Part shown: positions 1-8,485 of the stretch, one piece after another
Numbering within the stretch: the stretch's first letter is position 1
Layout: each line of letters begins with the position of its first letter
DNA from: Algoriphagus vanfongensis DSM 17529
GTDB taxonomy: Bacteria; Bacteroidota; Bacteroidia; Cytophagales; Cyclobacteriaceae
Length of the DNA stretch: 64,000 nucleotides
Direction: 5' to 3'
NCBI RefSeq assembly: GCF_000429465.1
Contig: NZ_AUBX01000010.1
Coordinates: forward strand, 682,001-746,000
The notes under the pieces: generated by a model
Seen by the model: only the letters and a program-made list of their open reading frames with translations
The model's database searches: none
Told to the model about the DNA's origin: nothing
Program-made: the position numbers and the translations under genes

Positions 1-1
1 G

Positions 2-30
2 AAGCCCATCAGAAAATTTCCGATGGGCTT
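2..30 (-). terminator. Hairpin downstream of mlaD, probable terminator
   Basis: A perfect 9-bp stem (AAGCCCATC at 2-10, GATGGGCTT at 22-30) lies 20 bases past the mlaD stop. The loop can fold further through GAAA/TTTC. The T-run expected on the minus strand would fall outside the window, so termination is inferred from the hairpin and its position only. Confidence 0.6.
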
Positions 31-49
31 GAATCAGATTAAGTGGTTT

Positions 50-1027
50 TTAATTGCCTTCTTTCTCCTCAGCTTTGGCTTTTCTCTTGAAGCCTTTTCT
101 AAAAGGCCAAGTGTATTCCAAAGCTTCCAAACCTCTATTGAGATTGTAAGTGGCTGAATCTGTATTTTCCATGGTGCTCTTCAACATCTCAGCAAATTCA
201 GGGTCATTCAGAAGCATTCCCAAGGAATTGTCTGGATCATCCAGTTTTGCAGAGATTTCGCTCAATTTAGCGGTCAACTCTTCGGTATTGCTCGCAGAAG
301 ATCGGAAGCTGGTGATGGTCGCTTTCAGCTCTGAGGCCATCGTAGTATCAGTGACCAAGTCATTGAATAGATTGCCTTCTGTATTCAATTTCGTCGTGAA
401 ACGATTAAGGTCTGTCAGCATCTGATTGCTATTGATACTGGCTCGGTTTAGATTGGAAATGATAGAGCGGAAGTTTTCTGCCAAAAGTGAATCGGTCATT
501 ACAGCTCCTACGATTCCTTCTCCGGCTGCCAATTTCCCGGTTAAAACTTTGAGGTCATTGGTGATCTCGACCAAGTTTTTATTGTTCTCTTGGAGTGTTT
601 CCATCATCGCATCAGTATCCAGAGGCATGACCGACTCCAGTCTATCGCCATCTTCTACCGGTGGAGCCAAGGTAGTCCCTCCATAGATCACGATGATTTT
701 GTTACCGATCAGTCCATCGGAGCTCAATGTCGCTTTGGAATCCTTTCTGATAAACTCCACTACTTCTTCTTCCACGTTCATTTCGATTTCTACCTGGGAA
801 TCACCGTAGAAGTTGATTTTGCGGACTGTACCGATTTTCACACCAGAAAACCACACGTTATTGCCTGGCTGCAACCCGCCGATATCATCGAACACGGCTT
901 TCAGCTGGATAGCCTTCACAAACTTTTTCTGTTGCCCGCCTAGGGTCATCACCCCGGCTACCAAAATGGCGATCCCTAAAAAGACAAATATGCCTACAAT
1001 GACGGATCGTTTGTTTTCACCTCTCAT
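50..1027 (-). CDS. mlaD: MlaD/MCE-domain lipid-transport substrate-binding protein
   Basis: This is the periplasmic lipid-binding subunit of an Mla-type ABC system that moves phospholipids between outer and inner membranes. The 325-residue protein has one N-terminal membrane anchor (about residues 8-30, VIVGIFVFLGIAILVAG) followed by an MCE domain (about 37-120, with FDDIGGLQPGNNVWFSGVKI). The rest is a long, probably helical C-terminal part with no recognised domain. The start overlaps the mlaF stop by 4 bp (ATGA), so the two are translationally coupled. It is the last gene of mlaE-mlaF-mlaD, and a hairpin follows it. No MlaA, MlaB or MlaC homologue is adjacent, as is usual in Bacteroidota. 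The family call is firm; the substrate is inferred. Confidence 0.93.
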   Translation of the reverse strand: MRGENKRSVIVGIFVFLGIAILVAGVMTLGGQQKKFVKAIQLKAVFDDIGGLQPGNNVWFSGVKIGTVRKINFYGDSQVEIEMNVEEEVVEFIRKDSKATLSSDGLIGNKIIVIYGGTTLAPPVEDGDRLESVMPLDTDAMMETLQENNKNLVEITNDLKVLTGKLAAGEGIVGAVMTDSLLAENFRSIISNLNRASINSNQMLTDLNRFTTKLNTEGNLFNDLVTDTTMASELKATITSFRSSASNTEELTAKLSEISAKLDDPDNSLGMLLNDPEFAEMLKSTMENTDSATYNLNRGLEALEYTWPFRKGFKRKAKAEEKEGN

Positions 1028-1776
1028 GATTCTATAAAATTATAATCGTAGAATGATTTCACTCGTTGATCTTCCGCATGAGGGAAGACCTCTTCAAATG
1101 TTCCGATGGAACTAAACTGACCATCCAACAGTACCGCCATCCGGTCTCCCGTCATCTTGGCACAAGTCAGGTCATGGGTAATAACTATTGATGTGGTTTT
1201 GTAGCGCTCTCTGACCTCGTTGATCAGATTATTGATATCTACACAGGTAATCGGGTCCAATCCTGCCGTAGGCTCATCATACAGCATGATTTCTGGATTC
1301 AACACCAATGTTCGCGCTACGCCTATTCGCTTTTTCTGCCCTCCTGATAGTTCGGATGGCATCTGATTGATCGTCTGAGGTAGTCCCACAGCATCCAGCA
1401 AATCCTCGATCCGATGGTTAATTTCTTTCCGGGTAAGGTTCTTAATGTTTCTCACGAGAGGAAATTCCATATTCTCCCTTACTGTCATGGAATCGTATAG
1501 GGCCGAATTCTGGAAAGAAAACCCAATTTTCAACCTCAACTCATTGAGCTCACGAGTAGGAAGCTTTGAGACTTCTTTGCCCAAAACCTGCATCTGTCCG
1601 CGATCCTGCTTCAACAGGCCTACCATGATCTTGATGAGTACAGACTTACCTGTACCAGATCTCCCTAGGATGACCAAGTTTTCTTCTCTGAACAAGTCCA
1701 AATCGACTCCTTTCAAGACATGAAGGTCTCCAAAACTTTTATACAGGTTCTTTATTTCTACTACCTTTTCAGCCAT
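1024..1776 (-). CDS. mlaF: ABC transporter ATP-binding protein, MlaF type
   Basis: This is the cytoplasmic ATPase that powers the Mla-type lipid transporter. All nucleotide-binding motifs are present in the 250-residue protein: Walker A GRSGTGKS at 38-45, signature LSGGQKKR at 143-150, Walker B IMLYDEP with D167/E168, and the H-loop His at 200. The sequence SVLIKIMVGLLKQD after Walker A is typical of the MlaF/MCE-associated branch. It starts 3 bp downstream of mlaE and overlaps mlaD by 4 bp, which fits one operon and a stoichiometric complex. Confidence 0.95.
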   Translation of the reverse strand: MAEKVVEIKNLYKSFGDLHVLKGVDLDLFREENLVILGRSGTGKSVLIKIMVGLLKQDRGQMQVLGKEVSKLPTRELNELRLKIGFSFQNSALYDSMTVRENMEFPLVRNIKNLTRKEINHRIEDLLDAVGLPQTINQMPSELSGGQKKRIGVARTLVLNPEIMLYDEPTAGLDPITCVDINNLINEVRERYKTTSIVITHDLTCAKMTGDRMAVLLDGQFSSIGTFEEVFPHAEDQRVKSFYDYNFIES

Positions 1777-1779
1777 GAT

Positions 1780-2577
1780 CTAGAATGTTCTGATTGCATT
1801 GACGATCTGAAGAACCAATAGCTCTTCGATAAAGATCAAAAACATGGAAATCACCACGGCAGAATTTGCCGCTCGACCTACCCCTTCAGTTCCTTTGGAG
1901 GAATTATAGCCCTTATAGCACCCCACTATCCCGATGGTAAAGCCAAAGAGGAGAGATTTTAGGACTGAAGACCAAATATCAAGAAATGAAATCGACTCAA
2001 ACACTTGAAAAAAGAAGGTTGACAAACTCACCAATTCATTCGAGTTGACATTGAGGAAAGATCCTATCAAAGCCACAAAATCTGTATACAGCACCAGAAT
2101 GGGAATCATGAAAGTCGTAGCCAGGACACGGGATACGACAAGAAATTTAAACGGATTGGTCGCAGATACTTCCATCGCGTCGATTTGCTCGGTCACCTTC
2201 ATAGAGCCTATTTCTGCACCTATACTCGAACCTACCTTCCCCGCAGCGATCAAGGCCGTCACCAATGGTCCCATTGCCCTTACTACCGCAATGGAAATCA
2301 AAGAAGGTAGCCAGGAAGTAGCTCCAAATTCGGAAAGAGAAGGCCTCGATTGATTGGTAAATACTATCCCTACAATAAATCCGGTCAAAGAAATCAAAGG
2401 CAGGGATTCCACGCCAATGCGATAACATTGATGAATCACTTCCTTAAATTCATAAGGAGGCAAAAACACCTCTTTCCAAAAACGTCTTACAAAATTCCAA
2501 GCATCAGCTAGTCCTGTAAAAAACTTATCGATTTTTTTTGAAAGCACAGGCTTTCTATCATCCGACTCTTCGGCCAT
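1780..2577 (-). CDS. mlaE: MlaE-family ABC transporter permease
   Basis: This 265-residue protein is the integral-membrane permease of the lipid transporter. It has a short polar N-terminus and about five to six hydrophobic segments (around 57-77, 90-112, 145-170, 195-225 and 240-262). The conserved family core AAGKVGSSIGAEIGSMKVTEQIDAM is visible near 110-135 (positions cited only as a landmark; the key residues are the GSSIGAE and EQIDAM blocks). It is first in the operon, and a TAnnTTTG-type element on the minus strand at 2637-2644 could be its promoter. Confidence 0.94.
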   Translation of the reverse strand: MAEESDDRKPVLSKKIDKFFTGLADAWNFVRRFWKEVFLPPYEFKEVIHQCYRIGVESLPLISLTGFIVGIVFTNQSRPSLSEFGATSWLPSLISIAVVRAMGPLVTALIAAGKVGSSIGAEIGSMKVTEQIDAMEVSATNPFKFLVVSRVLATTFMIPILVLYTDFVALIGSFLNVNSNELVSLSTFFFQVFESISFLDIWSSVLKSLLFGFTIGIVGCYKGYNSSKGTEGVGRAANSAVVISMFLIFIEELLVLQIVNAIRTF

Positions 2578-2636
2578 ATTTCCTTAAATCTAGTCTGTTT
2601 ACTGCGATTCCGGATTGGGAAGCGGTACAAAGAAAA

Positions 2637-2644
2637 CAAAATTA
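2637..2644 (-). promoter_or_regulatory. Bacteroidota -7 element for the mla operon
   Basis: The minus strand reads TAATTTTG, an exact match to the TAnnTTTG -7 consensus of the Bacteroidota primary sigma factor. It lies 60 bp upstream of the mlaE ATG. No clear -33 TTG is visible at the expected distance, so this is a motif match only. Confidence 0.45.
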
Positions 2645-3062
2645 AAACCAACCCTTTCTATCAGAAGTATTTTTTTAAAAAAGCCAGCCCAGATACAAAC
2701 GAAATTATAAATTGAAAATCAAAATCTCAAAGAATTATAATCGCATAATAGACAGAAAAAGGCCGAAACATTCTATTATCTAAAGGTTTTCAAAAAAAAT
2801 CGAAAACGAAAGAGCCCAATATATATTGCATTTAATCGCATTCATACCTCCTGCTTTAGCTACTAGCTGTACCCTTCTCTTGCTACTGTGTAGCTAATAA
2901 TCCCACTCATGTGGAAGTCGTACCCCAAAAAAAAAGCGGTCAAAAGACTTTTAGACTTCATTTCAATTCAAAATGGAAGCGGAAAAACAGCCCAGAGATG
3001 CCCGATAATGTTCAAATCCTATTCAGATTCATCAGGCTACAAAATCAATATGGTTTTAATAA

Positions 3063-3514
3063 TTGAGGATTGATTTAGACATCGATGACATCAAACGAAC
3101 AAGGAATCTGAATGTAATAGGAAAATGGAATTTCAGAAAAGTCGGCAAATCTGATTGTAATACTTGGAGATTGCATTTCTTAAGAAGAGCATACGAAAAT
3201 GAAACTACTTCAACTATCTGGACAAACTTCAAGAAGTGTAAAACCGGAGTTGATGAGAAACCAACTCATCCAATCAATCCTAAAATCAAGAAAGCTTTCA
3301 AAGGATAATTTACTTTCTTGAAAAATTTCAAAATCCCAAATGAACAAAGAGCATTGGAGTTACTTTCATTCTCAGAAGAAGAAGGGTATAAAAATACCAT
3401 TTCAATCATTTAGAAAACATCAAAACCAGAATTGATTCAGTAGGAAAAATTATTAATAACAAGTTCAAAATACACTCCTATTTGAAAACAATTATTGATA
3501 AATTAGTAAACTAA
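3063..3514 (+). pseudogene. Possible decayed gene of unknown family
   Basis: A TTG-initiated frame (3063-3308, 81 codons, rich in Lys, Asn and Thr) ends in TAA. The same frame then reads on for another 34 codons with protein-like composition (including NEQRALELLSFSEEEGYK). If the frame shifts at the AAAAA run at 3390-3394, it continues through NHLENIKTRIDS to a TAA at 3512-3514. That pattern, one in-frame stop plus one homopolymer shift, fits a degraded gene. A competing 40-codon ATG frame (3199-3321) overlaps it, and AT-rich DNA yields such frames by chance. I do not recognise the family, so the call is tentative. Confidence 0.3.
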
Positions 3515-3788
3515 AATAGACAAAATAAAAAATCACCTCTAACTAGAAAATCAATAAAATGAAGAGTATGAATACTTGATAAAATCATTTACTTAAAAGA
3601 AATGTATTAAACAATAAATAGTAAAATAAAAAAACACACTATTCAACCAGTAAACTAAACGATATAGAAAAATTATAATACTATCCAATATTATAATACA
3701 ATAACATAAACACGAACTCAATACAAGGAATTAAACCATATATTAAAAAGTATTCCTTTTCATCAATCTCAGAAAAATTTATTCAACT

Positions 3789-4151
3789 CTAGAGATTCAA
3801 TAAGAGTGAAATTTGTCTCCATCCTTCTTCAGAAATAGGCTTTTCCAAAAGGCCTTTTACACTTGAAAAACCCAATGCCATTTGCTTATCCAACTCCGAA
3901 ACATGGCCTGAAATCAATAGAATTGGAACTGCAGTACTAGCTGAAAATTGAGGGATAAAATCCCATGCAGAACCTTCTTCCAGATTGAGGTCAGAAAGAA
4001 TCAAATCCCCTGGATGACCCTTGAGCCAATCCAACAAGTCCTGCACTTTTCCAAATATCTCCAGCTTCACTTCCGGCAAGTGAATCTTCACCATTTTCTT
4101 CATGAGTAAATGCTGAATCTTGTCGTCATCCAAATATAAAATCGTAGCCAT
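3789..4151 (-). CDS. Single-domain response regulator receiver protein
   Basis: This is a CheY-like receiver with no output domain, expected to take phosphate from a histidine kinase or phosphorelay and act by protein contact. From the ATG at 4151 it is 120 residues. Acidic pocket residues D8-D10 follow ILYL, the phospho-acceptor is D54 (LILSDLNL), the switch Ser is S81 (LLISGH), and the conserved Lys is K104 (LLEKP). A TTG 15 bp further out would add MNLTA; the ATG is preferred because MATILYLDDD is the normal receiver start. It has no kinase neighbour and is divergent from the DUF389 gene, so its partner is unknown. Confidence 0.88.
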   Translation of the reverse strand: MATILYLDDDKIQHLLMKKMVKIHLPEVKLEIFGKVQDLLDWLKGHPGDLILSDLNLEEGSAWDFIPQFSASTAVPILLISGHVSELDKQMALGFSSVKGLLEKPISEEGWRQISLLLNL

Positions 4152-4534
4152 TGCTGTCAGGTTCAAAAATCTCAGGTCAATTCATCGTGATGTAGAAGAC
4201 AAATCTTCAATCAGCTAAAACTAAAAGTATTTCTCGAATAATTCTGCTAAATAATCTAAAGCTAGAAATATTTAGTCTAACCTAATTTATTTAGTCTAGC
4301 CTTTTTACGTTTACCCTAAATAGATATTATTGATCTTTTTTTCAGTCAGTTAAAAAAAATTATATAAAGTTTTAATTGAAGTAAGATTTAATCAAAAAAA
4401 TAAAGGTGACAGAATCAAAGTTTCTTGCCTCGATCTTAAGTTTTCAAGTTTCGGGCCAAATAATATCTTCACTATTCTCCCATAGATTTTGGCTATAATA
4501 TGTAATTTGCTCCCCTATCTGATGCTAACCTCAA
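4152..4534. promoter_or_regulatory. Divergent intergenic region with a 15-bp direct repeat
   Basis: This AT-rich 383-bp spacer separates the receiver gene (minus) from the DUF389 gene (plus), so it should hold two promoters. A tandem direct repeat TATTTAGTCTARCCT occurs at 4269-4283 and 4288-4302, a 19-bp pitch, and looks like a regulator-binding site. No exact TAnnTTTG element stands out. TATAATATGTAATTTGC just upstream of the DUF389 start is a loose candidate. Confidence 0.4.
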
Positions 4535-5911
4535 ATGGAACCAACTACACCAAAGCCCCGTCGGAAAAATCAATTTATCAGGTCGATTCTCTATCTGACC
4601 AATCGCTTCGATCTGCATGAAGGAAAGGAAGACGAGCTGGCTACGATCGAGTATGTCCGCAAAAATGTAGAGTTCAAAGGAGCCAATTTATGGATCCTCA
4701 TCTTTGCTATTTTTGTAGCCTCGATCGGACTTAATGTCAACTCTACTGCAGTCATCATCGGAGCCATGCTCATCTCTCCCCTGATGGGTCCTATCATGGG
4801 AATTGGGATGGCCGCTGGCATCAATGATTTCGACTTGCTAAAGCGATCTCTTCGGAATCTGGGAGTAGCTGTTTTTATATCCATATTAACCTCTACTATA
4901 TACTTTTATTTTACTCCTCTGGATGATGCGCAATCTGAATTATTAGCACGTACCGAGCCAACTATATGGGACGTATTGATAGCTTTATTTGGTGGACTCG
5001 CAGGGATCGTAGCAGGCTCCAGAAAAGAGAAAAGCAACGCTATTCCTGGAGTCGCTATTGCTACTGCTTTGATGCCTCCTTTATGTACCGCAGGATATGG
5101 TCTAGCTACTTTTAATTTTTATTATTTCTTTGGTGCTTTCTACCTCTTTTTTATCAACTCTGTTTTCATCAGTTTGTCTACCTATTTGATAGTTCGATTT
5201 ATGAAGTTTCCTAAAAAGGAGTTCATGGATGAAAAGAAAGAAAAACGAGTGCAAACATATATTACCGTTTTCACTATACTCACGATAGTCCCTTCTGTAT
5301 ATTTAGCATATGGTATAGTACTCCGATCTATCTGGGAAGAGCAAGCTAAAAGATACGTACAGATAGAAATGGTATTTCCAAAAACACAGGTATTGAGCTC
5401 TGAATTTGATTATTCACAAGACCCTCGCAGAATTGAAATCAACTTGATAGGAGAACCTCTGGACAATGATGTATTGCGCATCACCAAAGAGAAGGCAATC
5501 GAATATGATCTAGAAAAAACAGAGGTTGTGATCCATCAAAGTGGAAGTGCCTCCACGGATATGAACCTATTGAGGTCCGATATATTGAAAGATCTCTATG
5601 AGCGCAATGAGCAAGTGATTCAGGATAAGGATGAGAAAATTTCTCTCTTGGAAAATGAAGTAGCCAATTACAGTCAAATCAGAATTTTGGGAACCGAAAT
5701 AGCCCAAGAAGCAAAAATCAATCATCCAAATTTGACTAAATTCGCTTTGAACAGATCATTGATTTCAGATTTGGGAGCGAATAGTTCTGATACATTATTG
5801 ATCGCCTATGCGCAGTTTAAAACCAAGCCTCAAAAATCAGAATCTGACAAATTTCTTCAGTGGCTCAAGCTGCGGACAAAAGCAGACACCGTAGCCCTTT
5901 TCCTCTACTAA
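4535..5911 (+). CDS. DUF389 family membrane protein
   Basis: This 458-residue protein belongs to the DUF389 (uncharacterised hydrophobic domain) family, whose function is not established. The N-terminal two thirds hold the conserved membrane core: a segment at about 50-75 leading into AVIIGAMLISPLMGPIMG, then helices near 105-125, 145-165, 170-190 and 195-225. The motif AIATALMPPLCTAGYGLA is characteristic. After another segment (about 240-265) comes a soluble tail of about 190 residues with a predicted coiled stretch (EQVIQDKDEKISLLENEV). The downstream YciI-like gene begins 12 bp after the stop, so the two probably share a transcript. Confidence 0.85.
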   Translation: MEPTTPKPRRKNQFIRSILYLTNRFDLHEGKEDELATIEYVRKNVEFKGANLWILIFAIFVASIGLNVNSTAVIIGAMLISPLMGPIMGIGMAAGINDFDLLKRSLRNLGVAVFISILTSTIYFYFTPLDDAQSELLARTEPTIWDVLIALFGGLAGIVAGSRKEKSNAIPGVAIATALMPPLCTAGYGLATFNFYYFFGAFYLFFINSVFISLSTYLIVRFMKFPKKEFMDEKKEKRVQTYITVFTILTIVPSVYLAYGIVLRSIWEEQAKRYVQIEMVFPKTQVLSSEFDYSQDPRRIEINLIGEPLDNDVLRITKEKAIEYDLEKTEVVIHQSGSASTDMNLLRSDILKDLYERNEQVIQDKDEKISLLENEVANYSQIRILGTEIAQEAKINHPNLTKFALNRSLISDLGANSSDTLLIAYAQFKTKPQKSESDKFLQWLKLRTKADTVALFLY

Positions 5912-5923
5912 AAACCCAATCAC

Positions 5924-6376
5924 ATGAAAAAGCTCATCCTCTCATTCGCTCTCTTTCTGGGGAGCATGCTCGCACTTCAGGCACAAGATACCTTCGATCA
6001 AGAATTGGCCGATAAGGTTGGTGCAGACCCATACGGCATGAAAAAGTACGTCATTGCGTTTCTCTACCGCGGAGATCGCGTCGAGGAATACAGTGCCGAG
6101 GAACGGAGCAAATTTCAGGAAGGACATATGGCCAATATCAACCGGCTGGTAGAAGAAGGGAAAATGGTGCTTGCTGGACCATTTTTTGGCAATGAAGAAC
6201 TAAGAGGTCTATTTTTCTTTGATGTGCAATCTCTGGAAGAGGCTCAACAACTCACTGAATCAGATCCAGCCATCCAAGCAGGAGTTCTCAAGATGGATCT
6301 CAAAGAATGGTATGGCTCCGCAGCCTTGCCATTGCTTATTGAACTTCATTCAAAAATAGCTAAAGAGAATATTTGA
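5924..6376 (+). CDS. Exported YciI-like protein
   Basis: The 150-residue product begins with a signal peptide (KKLILSFALFLGSMLALQAQ, cleavage near residue 20). It continues as a YciI-like ferredoxin-fold domain, visible as the core EGHMANINRLVEEGKMVLAGPF with the following SLEEAQQLTESDPAIQAG. YciI domains are small dimeric folds with a conserved His/Asp pair; here the His of GHMANI is present. Exported versions are common in Bacteroidota but have no defined reaction. It ends 2 bp before the stop of the convergent glutaminase gene, with no terminator between them. Confidence 0.8.
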   Translation: MKKLILSFALFLGSMLALQAQDTFDQELADKVGADPYGMKKYVIAFLYRGDRVEEYSAEERSKFQEGHMANINRLVEEGKMVLAGPFFGNEELRGLFFFDVQSLEEAQQLTESDPAIQAGVLKMDLKEWYGSAALPLLIELHSKIAKENI

Positions 6377-6378
6377 GC

Positions 6379-7293
6379 TTAAAACAGAGAGAAGGAAAGT
6401 TTGTCAGTCAAGAGTTCCAAAGCCCGGATCGACTTGACTGAGTTTCCTTTTTCGTTCAGCTCCGGACTCCAGACCGCTATGCTGAACTTGTGCGGCATGA
6501 CAGCCGCCACACCTCCTCCTACTCCACTTTTTCCAGGCATTCCCACGCGATAGGCAAATTCCCCAGCCTCATCATAAAATCCACATGTCAACATCAAAGC
6601 ATTGACACGCCGGGCATGACTCTCGGTCAAAATTTCCCGTTTGGCAAAAATCGAATAACCATCATTTGCCAAAAATGAGAAAGAACGCGCCAAATCCACA
6701 CAGTTCATCTCTATGGCACAATGGGAAAAATACACATCCAAAACCTGTTCTATGGGATTGTCAAAATTCTGATAGGATTTGAGGAAATAAGCCAAGGCGG
6801 TATTTCTGGCGGCGTGATTTTTTTCTGAATTCATCACCTCCTGATTGACCCTGACACAATTTTCTCCTGCCAAATCATTGATAAAAGTCGAAATCTGCTC
6901 AACCGGATGGTCAAATTTACTGCATAGCGCATCTGTAATGACCAAAGCTCCAGCATTGATGAAAGGATTTCTGGGAATCCCCTTTTCATATTCCAACTGC
7001 GCTATCGAGTTAAAAGGGTTACCACTGGGTTCTACATTGACACGAGACCAAAGTTGGGTATTGAATTTGGGAAAAACCATAGTCAGGGTATGCACCTTAC
7101 TGATACTTTGGATAGAAAAAGGCACCTGATAATCCCCCACTCCAAACACATTCCCTTCCAGATCGACTAGCGCCATCCCGAATTGATCGGGATTTACGCC
7201 GGCTATTTCAGGGATATAGTCCGCAACTTTTCCTCGCGGGTTTTCGGATTGTATTTCCTGATAAACCTCCTCAATTAATGTTTGGTAATCCAT
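6379..7293 (-). CDS. glsA: Glutaminase A
   Basis: This enzyme hydrolyses L-glutamine to glutamate and ammonia (EC 3.5.1.2) in the cytoplasm. The 304-residue length is normal for the bacterial glutaminase family, a serine-dependent beta-lactamase-like fold. The SxxK catalytic pair is S63 and K66 in FSIQSISKVHTL. Other family blocks are visible: EPSGNPFNS, GIPRNPFINAGA, and the C-terminal GMPGKSGVGGG. There is no signal peptide. It stands alone on the minus strand, back to back with the padR cassette. Confidence 0.96.
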   Translation of the reverse strand: MDYQTLIEEVYQEIQSENPRGKVADYIPEIAGVNPDQFGMALVDLEGNVFGVGDYQVPFSIQSISKVHTLTMVFPKFNTQLWSRVNVEPSGNPFNSIAQLEYEKGIPRNPFINAGALVITDALCSKFDHPVEQISTFINDLAGENCVRVNQEVMNSEKNHAARNTALAYFLKSYQNFDNPIEQVLDVYFSHCAIEMNCVDLARSFSFLANDGYSIFAKREILTESHARRVNALMLTCGFYDEAGEFAYRVGMPGKSGVGGGVAAVMPHKFSIAVWSPELNEKGNSVKSIRALELLTDKLSFSLF

Positions 7294-7406
7294 ATGCTTA
7301 AAATGGTCAATTTATTTTTCTTGAAAAACTCTCACGAAATCTTACAACCAAGCAGAAGCATGAAAAATTCATCATACCTAAAATTCTTATGTATATAATT
7401 TTTTTA

Positions 7407-7427
7407 TATATTTACCGATGCTAGGTA
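7407..7427 (+). promoter_or_regulatory. Candidate padR promoter and operator
   Basis: TATATTTA at 7407-7414 differs by one base from the TAnnTTTG -7 consensus. It abuts a short inverted repeat, TACC (7413-7416) and GGTA (7424-7427), 14 bp before the padR ATG. This is the expected place for an autoregulatory PadR site, but the motif is short. Confidence 0.35.
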
Positions 7428-7440
7428 ATACAGCGAACTA

Positions 7441-7788
7441 ATGTCAAACAATAATCTGATCAAAGGCTCACTTCAAACCATCATTCTCAAACTTCTGGAG
7501 GAAAATGAGAAAATGTATGGCTATGAGATCACGCAGCGAGTTAAAGAACTCACCGCCGGGGAAATCAAAATCACCGAAGGAGCCCTCTACCCTGCCCTTC
7601 ACAAACTGGAAGCCGAGGGCCTATTGACCACAGAAATCCAGCAAGTCGATAATCGCGTGAGAAAATACTACAGCCTGACCAAGGACGGCCAAAAGGAAGT
7701 CACCAGCAAAATGTCAGAGCTGCAGGGCTTCGTCGAGAATCTCCAGCGAATCCTAAGTCCAGATCTCAAACCAGGATTCAACATCTGA
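7441..7788 (+). CDS. PadR family transcriptional regulator
   Basis: This is a 115-residue winged-helix repressor of the short PadR type, which binds DNA as a dimer. The family pattern is clear: LIKGSLQTIILKLLEE, YGYEITQRVKE, GALYPALHKLEAEGLL and the wing region RKYYSLTKDG. It heads a tight four-gene cassette, with the next gene starting 4 bp downstream. Its targets are presumably its own promoter and the membrane proteins behind it. Upstream, TATATTTA (7407-7414) resembles a -7 box and overlaps an inverted repeat TACC-N7-GGTA (7413-7427) that could be the operator. Confidence 0.93.
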   Translation: MSNNNLIKGSLQTIILKLLEENEKMYGYEITQRVKELTAGEIKITEGALYPALHKLEAEGLLTTEIQQVDNRVRKYYSLTKDGQKEVTSKMSELQGFVENLQRILSPDLKPGFNI

Positions 7789-7792
7789 TAGT

Positions 7793-8485
7793 ATGGCCAT
7801 GAGAAAACTGACAGAGTCTGAACTAAATCAAGTGAAAAAAGCAATCTCGGAGAAAAAACTTTTTTCGGCCGAATTACTGGTTGAAATCTATGATCATTAT
7901 GTCACTCATCTGGAAAGTTATCCTGAGAGGGAGTTTCAAAACGAGTTAAATGGACTGGAAGAAAAATGGTCGAATTCTTATTGCAAAAAACTCCAATACA
8001 ATCTTGAGAAGACTTATGCGAAATCCCTTCGAACATCCCAATGGCTTTTGATCAAGTCCTATTATTCATGGCCAAAAGCGATGTTCACTCTTGTATTAGT
8101 GATACTACTCACACTTTTTGTGGACACATTTCCATTCAAAACCCAGATACTTATCCTCTTCGGCTTGCCCTTGGTTTTTCTCGCAGGTTTTGCCCTTGTG
8201 GTCAATCTACAAAATCGAGCTAGAATAGACTCGATCAGGAAAATGCTCGGAAAACCTAGCTTTTCTATTTCTTCCTCCTTTATTTCTAAACTGAGCCAAC
8301 AGATCGTTTTCCCTCTCCATTTCTACAATCTTTTCCTCAACGTTCCTCGAATTTTTGGCTGGACCGAACAAATCCCAGAGAGTATATTGAATGCCTTGAG
8401 CGTCACCTTTTGTTTTCTGATCGTTTTGCATTCCTTCAGCATCTATGAAGCCTGGAAAATCAAATCTAAAACCACACTAATATGA
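7793..8485 (+). CDS. PadR-associated membrane protein, paralogue 1
   Basis: The 230-residue protein has a soluble helical N-terminus (about 1-95) and four hydrophobic segments (about 100-120, 125-145, 175-195 and 200-220). The N-terminus resembles those of the next two genes: a Leu/Ser-rich start followed by L.VEIYDHYVTHLE, equivalent to ELVDHIASKVE and EILDHVACKVE in its neighbours. I recognise no named function. This layout resembles HAAS-type or permease-prefix domains that accompany PadR regulators elsewhere; that comparison is an inference. The ATG at 7799 is an alternative start. Confidence 0.75.
   Translation: MAMRKLTESELNQVKKAISEKKLFSAELLVEIYDHYVTHLESYPEREFQNELNGLEEKWSNSYCKKLQYNLEKTYAKSLRTSQWLLIKSYYSWPKAMFTLVLVILLTLFVDTFPFKTQILILFGLPLVFLAGFALVVNLQNRARIDSIRKMLGKPSFSISSSFISKLSQQIVFPLHFYNLFLNVPRIFGWTEQIPESILNALSVTFCFLIVLHSFSIYEAWKIKSKTTLI

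Larger units (their letters stand above)
2578..3788. other. 1.2-kb AT-rich spacer with fragmentary reading frames
   Basis: The stretch between mlaE and the receiver gene is much richer in A+T than its neighbours and holds no intact recognisable gene. It contains an imperfect inverted repeat (TAGCTAC at 2857-2863, GTAGCTA at 2890-2896), a 54-codon ATG frame at 2909-3073, and a run of interrupted frames from 3063 to 3514 that is annotated separately. From about 3515 to 3780 it is mostly A/T with no coding signal. The composition and broken frames suggest decayed transferred DNA, but no parent gene could be identified. Confidence 0.5.
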
